DNA from: Vallitaleaceae bacterium
GTDB lineage: Bacteria > Bacillota > Clostridia > Lachnospirales > Vallitaleaceae
Length of the DNA stretch: 55,033 nt
NCBI GenBank assembly: GCA_028277605.1
Contig: JANQFZ010000035.1
Span: 1 to 55,033 of the forward strand
Direction: 5' to 3'
The notes beneath the pieces were generated by a model. It searched no databases. It was not told the origin of the DNA and worked only from the letters and a program-made list of their open reading frames with translations. This document shows, piece after piece, positions 18,329 through 26,685 of this stretch. The position numbers were made by a program, and so were the translations under genes. The number at the start of each line of letters is the position of its first letter. Positions within the stretch are counted from its first letter, which is position 1.

Positions 18329-19090
18329 ATGACCAAAATAATTATGCACGGATGTAATGGAAAAATGGGGCACGTTATCTCAGATCTTGTCATGCAGGAT
18401 CCAAATATAAGGATTGTTGCAGGCATTGATGTTAATACCCAATCCTTCTTTGATTATCCTGTTTATTCAGATATTTTTGATTGTCCCATACAGGCTGATG
18501 TTATTATAGACTTTTCAACTGCTAAAGCTATTCTACCCCTCCTCAACTACTCAAAAGCAAAAAATATTCCAGTTGTTCTATGCACTACTGGCTTAAGTCA
18601 AGCACAAATAGAAATGATTCATAAATCAAGTCAAGAAGTGGGTATTCTATACTCTGCTAATATGTCTTTAGGTGTGAATCTCTTATTGAACTTAGTAAAG
18701 AAAGCTGCTTCCGTGCTATCCGAAGCCAATTTCAATATAGAAATCGTAGAAAAACATCATAACCAAAAAATAGATGCACCTAGTGGTACAGCTCTAGCAT
18801 TTGCATATTCGATTAATAATGCTTTAAATAATACTTATCACTACACGTATGATAGAACACAAGAACGCAAGAAAAGGGATACTAAAGAAATTGGTATTCA
18901 TGCCATACGAGGCGGAACTATCGTAGGTGAACATTCCATCCTATTTGCAGGCAAAGATGAAGTGATTGAGTTAAAGCATAGTGCTATGTCTAAAGAAATC
19001 TTCGCAGTAGGTGCCATCAAAGCAGCAAAATTTATGAGAAGTAAGCCTTCTGGCTTATATGATATGCAGGATGTCATTGATCAAGATTAA
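18329..19090 (+). CDS. dapB: 4-hydroxy-tetrahydrodipicolinate reductase
   Basis: A 253-residue NAD(P)H-dependent reductase, second step of the diaminopimelate branch. Visible are the nucleotide-binding GCNGKMG at 8-14, the catalytic block EKHHNQKIDAPSGTA (His143, His144, Lys147) and RGGTIVGEHSILFAG. I placed the start at 18329, with AAAGGAG 9 bases upstream; an in-frame ATG at 18287 adds 14 residues not found in the family. It completes the dapA-dapB unit under the lysine riboswitch. Confidence 0.95.
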   Translation: MTKIIMHGCNGKMGHVISDLVMQDPNIRIVAGIDVNTQSFFDYPVYSDIFDCPIQADVIIDFSTAKAILPLLNYSKAKNIPVVLCTTGLSQAQIEMIHKSSQEVGILYSANMSLGVNLLLNLVKKAASVLSEANFNIEIVEKHHNQKIDAPSGTALAFAYSINNALNNTYHYTYDRTQERKKRDTKEIGIHAIRGGTIVGEHSILFAGKDEVIELKHSAMSKEIFAVGAIKAAKFMRSKPSGLYDMQDVIDQD

Positions 19091-19397
19091 TTGAGTTCGA
19101 TTTATATTTAGAATATGAAGAGCTAAAATTTTGACTATCAATCTTAAAATGTGTTAACTTAGAAAAGTGATTTAAAAACTCTTTATTTTTATGTCGATTT
19201 TTGGTACAATAAGAATGCATTTATCCTAATACTCCTTATCCCTACAACTTTATCGAATTAGGTTATTTGGATAAATGCATTTATTAAATGACTTCTACCT
19301 ATAGTCTATCTGTATTTTTTCTAAATATTTTAATTAATCTTTCTATATTATATGGTATATTCTTTTTCTTATAATCTCCCTAAAGCTTGATCCTCTC

Positions 19398-19785
19398 CTA
19401 CCACCTCATGAACCTAACTATCTCATCCACTATTATAAATGCAATGCTGACATATGTATCTTCTGCTCCATAATCAATTGCAATTCTAAAATAACACCGC
19501 TCATACTGTAGACATACCCATTACAGGTCATGTACCACAGCATGATAAAACATAAGCCATCCCTCTGTTGTTTCTATAGGTGCTGGTCCACCACCAATTT
19601 TAGCGACAGCCACCAGCCCTGCCCGCTTTACTCATTATATCTTATGATTCCCCCAGTACTTTAATTCTGGACTTTCACTGATAAGATATACCAAAAGGGG
19701 TATGACCGATGTTTTTTACAGGATTCCTTTTAATATCCCGTATAAATAAGTAAAACATTAGGTCTTTTTTATAAATTCATACATT
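19398..19785 (-). pseudogene. Decayed GH130 glycoside phosphorylase
   Basis: On the minus strand, pieces in different frames line up in the order of GH130 mannoside phosphorylases: NIGHTPFG at about 19710-19690, SESPELKYWGNHKI at about 19678-19640, KIGGGPAPIETTEGWLMFYH at about 19601-19540, NGYVYSMSGVILEL at about 19525-19480, then DYGAEDTYVSIAF at about 19470-19430 and a stop at 19398. Between them are stop codons and frame shifts, and the stretch between the last two blocks is shortened. AGGAG followed by an ATG at about 19785 may be its old start. No intact copy is in the window. Confidence 0.7.
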
Positions 19786-19789
19786 TTTC

Positions 19790-20234
19790 TCCTATATATG
19801 CTTTCATTTTAAAAAAGCATGACCTGTATTTATCCTAATTCTTTATAAAGCTTCACTGAATCACGATATGTTATGAAACTTTTATTAAGACGCGACCATA
19901 CTTTTTATCTGCATCATTAGCTTTTTCTATGATATAATTAACGACCAACTCATATAATATTCAATAACAGTCCGTTTTATAACAAAAATAGACCGTTTAG
20001 TGCAAATAAGTTGAAATTAATATATAAATAATATATACTTTAATTGATGTACATCAATGTTATATTTAGCAACATATTAAAGTTAATAAACCCTCAATAA
20101 CATATCAATTTTTTAGATATTTATAGTTATATTTCAATTTATATGCTTTACTGCATTTGTAATGAGATAATAATATTAAAATAAAAAGATTGATAGGTTG
20201 GTGGCTATTACTATACTATATCAGGAGGAAACTA
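19790..20234. other. Gene-free AT-rich stretch
   Basis: About 440 bases that hold the leader of the secreted protein at 20235. I see no ORF, RNA motif or palindrome of note. A promoter for the next gene probably lies here but no hexamer pair stands out in the AT-rich background. Confidence 0.4.
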
Positions 20235-21227
20235 ATGAAAGCATTAAAGAAAAAAAATATAATGAAAGTATTAATAGCAACTATTATTTTTACATGTTTT
20301 GTAGTAGTAGATGTTACTGCAACAACTGGTAATTCAGCTGAACAAGATTTAGATAACAGAAAAGTAACGATAGAAAAACAAGAAATTATTGATATAATGG
20401 CTCAATTAAGCGAACTTAGGTCAAAGAATCTTCTTCAACAAGCGATTACTAATAATAAGCAAAATCGTAATATAGATTTTGAGCGAAAAGAAACAGAGCT
20501 TGAAAAAAGGCTTGCATCTTTAGGTGTAAATCGCATATCAGATACTGAAGTTAGGGCTCTAATGAAAAATACTAGATTTGATTTACCCCCTACTACCGAT
20601 AGTATTAAATGGTATGATTACGATATAATTGTATATAGAGATGGAAAAAGATATGATGTTCAGGAAGTTTACGCGCAAGGGCTGGATGGAAATTCTAGCT
20701 TAGCTTTAGGTAAAGATGGTCACATTATGTATTCTAATAAAAAGATCATAGTTAATGAGCTTAAAAATATAGCTAGTATATACGCCCAAAAGGCTATATC
20801 ACTTATCCCTATAGTATCATGGCTACCATACGAACTTCTATTTGTTAGTGGAGACAATGCTACAATTAATAGTTCAAATATTACGTATCGAAGTCTTTCA
20901 ACAGTTTGCTTTTCTTATGTTAATGAACAAGGAAAGCCTCAAGAATTAAGTTTTATATCCAATACCTATGATATAGCTGCGTCTCATACATATGCAGGGT
21001 ATAAAGATGGAAAACCATTTGCTGATCCAGTTTCTACTTATAATGTTGTATACGCTGATAGATACGCAAGCACTTCAGCAGCTGTTGATTCATATGTAGA
21101 GATATGTGCGCCTAGTTTATCTTTTTCTGATACTTTTGAATTCAGAGAATATGATGATAATGGTAATATTTTAGCTACACACAAAGTTTATCCTATAACA
21201 CCACTTTATCCTTTCCAAGTATACTAA
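20235..21227 (+). CDS. Secreted protein of unknown function
   Basis: A 330-residue protein with a Sec signal peptide (lysine-rich start, hydrophobic core, cleavage near VTATTG, about residues 28-30). Residues about 40-105 are charged and helical with heptad-like spacing (EIIDIMAQLSELRSKN, ELEKRLASLGV), suggesting a short coiled coil. The rest, 120-330, looks like a beta-rich domain with many Tyr, Ser and Asp. The start at 20235 follows AGGAGG by 7 bases; an in-frame ATG at 20190 has no ribosome site. I do not recognise a family. The next gene, also exported, follows after 73 bases. Confidence 0.75.
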   Translation: MKALKKKNIMKVLIATIIFTCFVVVDVTATTGNSAEQDLDNRKVTIEKQEIIDIMAQLSELRSKNLLQQAITNNKQNRNIDFERKETELEKRLASLGVNRISDTEVRALMKNTRFDLPPTTDSIKWYDYDIIVYRDGKRYDVQEVYAQGLDGNSSLALGKDGHIMYSNKKIIVNELKNIASIYAQKAISLIPIVSWLPYELLFVSGDNATINSSNITYRSLSTVCFSYVNEQGKPQELSFISNTYDIAASHTYAGYKDGKPFADPVSTYNVVYADRYASTSAAVDSYVEICAPSLSFSDTFEFREYDDNGNILATHKVYPITPLYPFQVY

Positions 21228-21248
21228 TATCAACTATAATTTATCTTT

Positions 21249-21282
21249 AAATCTAATCCCTAATTAGATAGGGATTAGATTT
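21249..21282 (+). terminator. Long perfect hairpin between two secreted-protein genes
   Basis: AAATCTAATCCCTA at 21249-21262 pairs with TAGGGATTAGATTT at 21269-21282: a 14-base-pair perfect stem with a 6-base loop, followed by only a weak T/A run. It ends about 8 bases before the ribosome site of the next gene, so it could terminate, or influence translation of, the downstream gene. Confidence 0.5.
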
Positions 21283-21300
21283 AATATAAAGGAAAAAACA

Positions 21301-21828
21301 ATGAAAAACAAATTTATATTTATATTTCTTATTCTTATAGGAATTATCATCTATTATATTTTAAATAATAATACATCTAGTATTCTAAATAAAAATAATC
21401 TCAGAACATCTGATGTTTTGAGTACTGAAGGCTATTCTTTAGATGGCAAAAAAATGACTCAAGTACTGCTAGCAGCAAACAAAGAGTACTATGGCATTTT
21501 TGGAATTACATATGTTAAATTTGGTGTATGGAAACCATACCTCATATCAGTAAGTAGTACTTTAGATAATACAGGTACTACAATAACAATACCTATAATG
21601 AAAAACTGGGGAGATAGTTTATATGTAGAAAATCATATATTTTTCTCAAAGTACATCAATACTTCAAAAAAGCCTCTAATAACAGGAATCGATGGAACCT
21701 ATATTAATGTTGATTACTTTGATATTGATAATAAGGTACTATTGTTTGCACATGCCATTACAGGTAAAAATAATAGAAACTTCAATGCGCATAATTTAGA
21801 GGTGTATATAAATCTGAAATTAGAATAA
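21301..21828 (+). CDS. Membrane-anchored or secreted protein of unknown function
   Basis: 175 residues. An N-terminal hydrophobic segment (FIFIFLILIGIIIYYIL, about 5-21) without a clear cleavage site suggests an uncleaved anchor with the rest outside. The C-terminal part is beta-rich and polar. AAGGAAAAAACA precedes the ATG. It follows the secreted protein at 20235 in the same direction. No family recognised. Confidence 0.65.
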   Translation: MKNKFIFIFLILIGIIIYYILNNNTSSILNKNNLRTSDVLSTEGYSLDGKKMTQVLLAANKEYYGIFGITYVKFGVWKPYLISVSSTLDNTGTTITIPIMKNWGDSLYVENHIFFSKYINTSKKPLITGIDGTYINVDYFDIDNKVLLFAHAITGKNNRNFNAHNLEVYINLKLE

Positions 21829-21939
21829 ACGTTTAATAGTACACTATTAAGTTATAAATTTAGAAAAATATTGGTAGAAAGTATAATCATTTTAAGATTT
21901 CAATACTTTATATTGTACGATTCAAACTATCAATGCTTA

Positions 21940-21983
21940 AAAACTGGGTAGCAGGAAAAGTTAAATAACTTTTCCGACCTACC
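21940..21983 (-). terminator. Terminator of the corrinoid adenosyltransferase gene
   Basis: GGAAAAGTTA at 21954-21963 pairs with TAACTTTTCC at 21966-21975, extended by GGTAG at 21948-21952 with CTACC at 21979-21983. On the minus strand the stem is followed by CAGTTTTTAAG. It is 44 bases past the stop at 22027. Confidence 0.65.
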
Positions 21984-22026
21984 ATAGCACTACGTAAACA
22001 CATTCTTTTGGTTTTGAGATTTCAAT

Positions 22027-22557
22027 TTAAAACTCTATACCTTCTCTAGCTAATACTCCTTGATCATAAGGATGCTTGATTTTTTCGATATTTGAGATGT
22101 AATCTATGCTGTGATAGAGCAATTGAGGTACTTTTCTTCCAGTAAGAATAAGCTCAACTTCTTGTGGTTTATCTATCATAAGGCTTTGAAAATGCGCTTC
22201 TTCTACAAGTCCATTTTCTATAACACCAAATATTTCATCTAAAATAATAACGTCTGCTTCTTTAGTATCGAACAGTTTTTTAGTAAATTGGAGTGCATTA
22301 TTTAGTTCACTTTTCAACTCTTTAATGTCACTTTCTTTAAGTGTATTAAAAAAGCCTCTCTTCTTTTCAAAATGAAAAACCTTAAAATCTGGTTCTAATT
22401 TTGATAACGCTTTGAGCTCACTAGATTGTCTGCTTTTCAAAAATTGAATCATAATGACCTTCATTCCAGCACCTACAGCTCTAATACCAAGACCTATTGC
22501 TGCTGTTGTTTTTCCTTTTCCATCACCACTATAAGCATGAATAAATCCTTGTTTCAA
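22027..22557 (-). CDS. Cob(I)alamin/cob(I)yrinic acid a,c-diamide adenosyltransferase (CobO/BtuR family)
   Basis: A 176-residue ATP:corrinoid adenosyltransferase that makes the coenzyme form of vitamin B12. P-loop GDGKGKTT at 11-18, then IGLGIRAVGAGMKVIMIQFL, VIILDEIF and ELILTGRKVP are the family blocks. I chose a TTG start at 22557: AGGAGG lies 10 bases upstream, and MKQGFIHAYSGDGKGKTT matches the usual N-terminus. The longer ATG frame from 22593 would read through that ribosome site. No B12 riboswitch is visible upstream. A B12-related activator system is 16 kb away at 38.2 kb. Confidence 0.9.
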   Translation of the reverse strand: MKQGFIHAYSGDGKGKTTAAIGLGIRAVGAGMKVIMIQFLKSRQSSELKALSKLEPDFKVFHFEKKRGFFNTLKESDIKELKSELNNALQFTKKLFDTKEADVIILDEIFGVIENGLVEEAHFQSLMIDKPQEVELILTGRKVPQLLYHSIDYISNIEKIKHPYDQGVLAREGIEF

Positions 22558-22663
22558 AGATAGACCACCTCCTAAACATGGTACAAGTAACAATACAAGT
22601 TATATCTTATTATAGAGGTTGATATTTTTTTGTCAACCTGCACCCTAGTTGCTCATGAACTGC

Positions 22664-22693
22664 CAAAAAACCACTGAAAAGCATTCAGTGGTT
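22664..22693 (-). terminator. Terminator of the SSB-like gene
   Basis: AACCACTGAA at 22669-22678 pairs with TTCAGTGGTT at 22684-22693, followed on the minus strand by a run of six T. It lies 8 bases after the stop at 22702. Confidence 0.85.
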
Positions 22694-22701
22694 AACCATT
22701 G

Positions 22702-23328
22702 TCATTCTACTTTTTCTATTTTAGAAATAGAAACTTCATATGCCACCTTAGTAATACTTTCTTCTTCATCAATCTTTTTTTGATATTCACGGCTCTGAAT
22801 TCTACCCCACACTTTAATTCTATCTCCAACTTCGAATTTTTCTGCAAACCTAGCATTTCTACCCCAGCAGATGCATGGGATATAATCTGATTTGTTGTAG
22901 GGTCTATTGACAGCCAGTAAGATATCCGTTATCTCTCTCCCAAATGGCGTTGTTCTGTACATGGGTTTCTTGCATATGTAGCCGTCAAGATATATGTAAT
23001 TTGGATTTCTTTTTACATCATCCTCTTCTAATATTTTTATTTCTCTTGTAAACACAGTTAAAACAAGACGGTTTCTACCGTCTATCTGACGATTATACGA
23101 TCTAAATTGTCCAGCAATTTCTACTTCTTTGCCTATCATATCACTATGAATATCAATGAGTCTTTCAGATATTGTTACAGGTATAATATCCGCATTTTCA
23201 CTAAGCCTAGATATTTCAATATCAAAAATGTAAAACCCTTCCCCATACACTTCATGATTAAATTCAAAGCCTGATATAACCTTACCGATCACATTTACCT
23301 GATTGTTTCTAATTAAGCTGTCTTCCAT
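22702..23328 (-). CDS. Single-stranded DNA-binding protein with two OB folds
   Basis: 208 residues that divide into two OB-fold halves: 8-95 (NQVNVIGKVISGFEFN ... VEIAGQFRSYNRQIDGR) and 105-208 (YIYLDGYICKKPMYRTTPFG ... DRIKVWGRIQSREY). The second half has the SSB-like pattern of a variable loop, the DILLAVNR strand and the IPCICWGRNARFAEKF strand. It lacks the acidic C-terminal tail that canonical SSB uses to recruit partners, so it is probably an accessory ssDNA-binding protein of the type common in clostridia and not the main Ssb. GGGAGA precedes the ATG. Confidence 0.75.
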   Translation of the reverse strand: MEDSLIRNNQVNVIGKVISGFEFNHEVYGEGFYIFDIEISRLSENADIIPVTISERLIDIHSDMIGKEVEIAGQFRSYNRQIDGRNRLVLTVFTREIKILEEDDVKRNPNYIYLDGYICKKPMYRTTPFGREITDILLAVNRPYNKSDYIPCICWGRNARFAEKFEVGDRIKVWGRIQSREYQKKIDEEESITKVAYEVSISKIEKVE

Positions 23329-23482
23329 AAACTAATTCTCCCTTCCTAACTATCCTATGTTAAACGTTTGTCTATATTATTTGTATTCTGATAGTCTGAA
23401 TTTTAGAAGTAGATTTTAAGAATCATGATCTTTATTTAGAGCTTGTCTGATTTTCCTATCCATATTAAATAGATATCTCCAT

Positions 23483-23995
23483 CTAATAACTCCTACTTAA
23501 TGGTTGCATTGTTTTTTGTTCTATAGTGTTACTGTCATATAGTTTACCCATTATGGATCTATCCACCAGCAAAACGGCAGTAACTGCTGATAAAATTTGA
23601 TATACATTATTTCCCCAAGATGCCTTTATTTTAATAGGAAATTCTTGAGGTTCTATAGCTGTATCCTTATTCTTAATTTCTTTTTGTATACAATAAATCA
23701 GCGTTCTGTCTCTTTCCAAATCTGTTTCAATACTAGATAAGGTGACACTTGCTTTGCCATTAAATCCTAGAGTAATTAGCTTATACTGAGACGCTTGATT
23801 ATAATGATTTAGGGGTGTATCAATATTGACTACGACAAAACTTTCGTTATCCTTCTTATTCTCTATAACGAGTTCAAGGGTGGATGTATTCAGCCTGCGG
23901 ATAGAGTAGTCAGCTTTCGTATGCTTGATGAGTTCATTTAAAATTCGACTTAACATATCTACATTTTGACTGCCAGTAATCATTATCTTTTTCAT
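23483..23995 (-). CDS. Protein of unknown function
   Basis: 170 residues, soluble, no signal peptide. It begins MKKIMITGSQNVDMLSRILNE, a beta-strand then helix that looks like the first unit of an alpha/beta fold, though no P-loop follows. The start at 23995 has TAGGAG 8 bases upstream and is better than the ATG at 24025. Two perfect DnaA boxes lie about 120-140 bases upstream of this start. I do not recognise the family. Confidence 0.6.
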   Translation of the reverse strand: MKKIMITGSQNVDMLSRILNELIKHTKADYSIRRLNTSTLELVIENKKDNESFVVVNIDTPLNHYNQASQYKLITLGFNGKASVTLSSIETDLERDRTLIYCIQKEIKNKDTAIEPQEFPIKIKASWGNNVYQILSAVTAVLLVDRSIMGKLYDSNTIEQKTMQPLSRSY

Positions 23996-24113
23996 ATAGA
24001 CGCTCCTATATAAATTGTATAACATCTATATTTTGTACAATTCGTAAGATTTTATTCTACTAAAAAATGACGAATAGATATGAAAACACTTCCAATCAAA
24101 TGGTCAGTTATAG

Positions 24114-24133
24114 TTATCCACAATTTATCCACA
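24114..24133 (+). promoter_or_regulatory. Two tandem DnaA boxes
   Basis: TTATCCACA occurs at 24114-24122 and again at 24125-24133, both exact matches to the consensus DnaA box, same orientation, 11 bases apart (one helical turn). They sit between the end of the ABC-F gene and the start of the unknown gene at 23483-23995. Neither dnaA nor dnaN is nearby, so this is more likely a DnaA regulatory or titration site than the chromosomal origin. Confidence 0.7.
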
Positions 24134-24181
24134 AGCTGTTAACATCCAAACAAATATTCGAACAATAGGTAATTTTTCTTA

Positions 24182-26071
24182 TTATTCATAGAGCTCATAT
24201 AAGGCTTCTAATTCCCTATTCAACCGCTCTAACTCATAGTAATGATCGATAGAAGTATCTGTGTTCAATTCTTTTTCTATCTCTTTAATTTGATCCTCTA
24301 AAACACAAATTTCCATTTCAATACTTGCTAAGTCTTTTTCCTGTTCTTTAACTGCCATCATTTCCTTTTCAGGCTTTGCTTGTATTTTCTTTTTAACTTT
24401 TGAATCGATTGGAGCTTTCTTTTGCTTAGCATTTTCTTGCTCTTTGCTTTTTTGCTGTTTATAATAAATATAGTTACCTTGATAAGTGGTTGATTTTTTT
24501 TGTTCTATTTCTATAATCTTATTGACACTATGTGTTAAATAATAACGATCGTGAGAAACCGATATCACTGTTCCTCGAAAATCTCGTATGGCTTTTTCCA
24601 CAGCTTCTTTTGATGTCAAATCCAAATGATTGGTTGGCTCATCTAAGATTAAGCAATGTGGGTGCTCTAACATCATTTTAGCAAGAAAAAGTCTTACTTT
24701 TTCACCCCCGCTTAAACTCTCAATTTTTGTGTTTACAGCATCTCCGTAAAATTGGAATTGAGCTAGGTGTTCTCTTGATGCTTTTTCATCTAAATCATGG
24801 CTTATCATTGTTTCTTCTAATAAAGTGCGATTCATTACTTCAAAACTTACATTTTGTCCTAAATAGCAGTACTTTATCCATTGCCCCAGCTTTGCTGTTC
24901 CTTGATAATCTGTGTCCCGTTTAAGAAGAATATTTAATAGAGTTGTTTTTCCACATCCATTGCTTCCAATAATAGCGACTCTTTCGCCACCTCCAATTTC
25001 AAAAGTCACATCACTAAATAAAACATGACCATTAAATGACTTACTAAGGTTTTCAGCCCATGCTACTCTTTTGCTTATATGTCCATGACTGTTAAAAACC
25101 AAGCTTGGTCCATCTTTTCTTGATAGATGTTCCTTCGATCTTAGGTCTATCTGATTATTTTTCATTTGCTCTTTTAGTTTTTCTATTTCATGCTTTCGGC
25201 TGTTTGCCTGCTTAATTTTATTTTTTTCTTTTAATTGACGAACCACCGCTTCTTTTTCCCTGATTTTAATTTTTAAGTTTTTCTGTTCTTTATGATAAAA
25301 GTCTCTCAAACGTTCTTTCTGCTGGATAAAGGAGGTGTAGTTACATCTTTTCTCAATCAGTGTTCCATTTTCCAGCTCAGCAATGCGTGTTGCAACCTTA
25401 TCAAGAAAATACCTATCATGGGAGACAATCAATGTTCCACCTGAAAATTTCTTCAAATAGTCTTCTAGCCATTCAACTGCTTTAATATCTAAATGATTGG
25501 TTGGCTCATCGAGTATCAGTAAATCCGGCTCTTCAAGTAAAATTCTAGCTAATGCTACACGTATTTTCTCCCCGCCACTCAATTTGTTCATTGGTATCAG
25601 TAAGGCATCCTTCTTCAACCCAATACCAAGTAGTATCTTTTTGATTTTACTCGTAATGGTATAGCCATCCATACATTCATAGTCCTGTAGTTTTTTTGCA
25701 TACTCCTGCATGACTGCATGATAGACCGCACTTTCATGATCCTGTGCCATTGCTTCTAGCTGGTTTTCTAGGTCTCTCAAACTTTTTTCCAGCTGATAAA
25801 TCTTCTCATAATGAAGCGCGTGGTGATGACCGTGTAAGGCTTCATCTGAATTTTGAGATAGGTAGCCTATCTTAATGCCTCTTGCTTTAACCACCTGACC
25901 TAAATCAGGTGATTCTTGATTCATTGCAATTTTAAGCAATGTACTTTTTCCTGAACCATTGTTTCCTATTAAAGCCACTCTTTCTTTTTTCTCTATATTG
26001 AGAGTGACCCCATCTAAAACTTTTTTGTTTCTATACTGTTTTACGATATTGTGAAAGTGTAATAGACTCAT
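24182..26071 (-). CDS. ABC-F family ATP-binding protein
   Basis: 629 residues with two ABC cassettes in one chain and no membrane helices, the mark of ABC-F ribosome-associated ATPases. Cassette 1: Walker A GNNGSGKST at 36-44, LSGGEKIRVALARILLEEP, LLILDEPTNHLDI. A charged linker with Lys/Glu/Arg helices lies between the cassettes. Cassette 2: GSNGCGKTT, LSGGEKVRLFLAKMMLEHP, LILDEPTNHLDL. A Lys/Glu coiled coil (about 545-629) ends the protein. ABC-F members bind the ribosomal E site; some relieve stalling, others protect against antibiotics. Which type this is cannot be decided from the motifs. GGAGG precedes the ATG. Confidence 0.9.
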   Translation of the reverse strand: MSLLHFHNIVKQYRNKKVLDGVTLNIEKKERVALIGNNGSGKSTLLKIAMNQESPDLGQVVKARGIKIGYLSQNSDEALHGHHHALHYEKIYQLEKSLRDLENQLEAMAQDHESAVYHAVMQEYAKKLQDYECMDGYTITSKIKKILLGIGLKKDALLIPMNKLSGGEKIRVALARILLEEPDLLILDEPTNHLDIKAVEWLEDYLKKFSGGTLIVSHDRYFLDKVATRIAELENGTLIEKRCNYTSFIQQKERLRDFYHKEQKNLKIKIREKEAVVRQLKEKNKIKQANSRKHEIEKLKEQMKNNQIDLRSKEHLSRKDGPSLVFNSHGHISKRVAWAENLSKSFNGHVLFSDVTFEIGGGERVAIIGSNGCGKTTLLNILLKRDTDYQGTAKLGQWIKYCYLGQNVSFEVMNRTLLEETMISHDLDEKASREHLAQFQFYGDAVNTKIESLSGGEKVRLFLAKMMLEHPHCLILDEPTNHLDLTSKEAVEKAIRDFRGTVISVSHDRYYLTHSVNKIIEIEQKKSTTYQGNYIYYKQQKSKEQENAKQKKAPIDSKVKKKIQAKPEKEMMAVKEQEKDLASIEMEICVLEDQIKEIEKELNTDTSIDHYYELERLNRELEALYELYE

Positions 26072-26260
26072 AATGAATGCCTCCGTATTTTTTTATTATT
26101 ACTATCATGAGATAAATACACTCTTTCATATGGTTTATCCATCGCATGACTTTAAAATAATACGAAGTAGAGAACATAAGAATAGATAGAGTAGTTATTA
26201 TATAAAAAGATATAAAAGACTCTTATATAACAAGGTAATCATCATGTATATAAATATATA

Positions 26261-26290
26261 CAAAAACTCTGCAACTATAAAGTCGCAGAG
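26261..26290 (-). terminator. Terminator ending the candidate ncRNA
   Basis: CTCTGC at 26267-26272 pairs with GCAGAG at 26285-26290, with ACT/AGT extending the stem, followed on the minus strand by TTTTTG. There is no coding gene within the 390 bases upstream of it on that strand other than the end of the gene at 26686. Confidence 0.75.
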
Positions 26291-26617
26291 CTATAGACTT
26301 AACCATTATCTATGACGTGCTTAAGATAGACTTAAGCATACATTCTTGTTCTTCGTAATATAGGAAGGGAATATAAAAGGTACGGCAAATAAAGCTTGAG
26401 TAATCTCATGCTTTACCGATGGTCTATGTTCTAAACCGTTAAACACCTGTAACTTTTGTTTTCCAGCTTCAGCTACTAAAGACTATTAGCTCCGGATAAA
26501 GCTCACTGATTGAGTTTTGATTATCTTAACTCGGAGCCAACAGCGTAACTGGACACTGGTGCATTATGACAAATTCTTATCATATCAAACACCTGCTTCT
26601 ATATTACGTATTGACTA
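26261..26617 (-). ncRNA. Candidate structured non-coding RNA, unclassified
   Basis: A gene-free stretch of about 350 bases that folds well on the minus strand. In transcript order: CAGTGT with ACGCTG (26558-26541); TTGGCTCCG with CGGAGCTAA, nine pairs with one G-U, enclosing a CTCA/TGAG hairpin (26540-26486); CGGTAAAGC with GCTTTATTTGCCG around a TGAG/CTCA stem (26418-26383); TGCTTAAG with CTTAAGCA (26338-26318); and a terminator at 26290-26261. A weak promoter-like pair lies near 26630-26655. It does not match 6S, tmRNA, RNase P, SRP or the common riboswitch cores I know. It could also be the 3' region of the gene at 26686, or a lost element. Confidence 0.4.
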
Positions 26618-26685
26618 CTATAGTTTATCATATTTTCATTCTATGAACAAGTTCTATTAAAATTTAAGTTATACATGTATTTTAG

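Noticed and set aside
22558..22663. Cobalamin riboswitch before the adenosyltransferase
   Set aside because: No B12-box core on the minus strand upstream of the gene.
24100..24140. Chromosomal origin oriC
   Set aside because: Only two DnaA boxes, and no dnaA, dnaN or AT-rich unwinding cluster with further boxes nearby.
26261..26617. 6S RNA, tmRNA, RNase P or SRP RNA
   Set aside because: The conserved cores of these RNAs are not present in the candidate; its helices are short and separate and do not form the long 6S-type rod.
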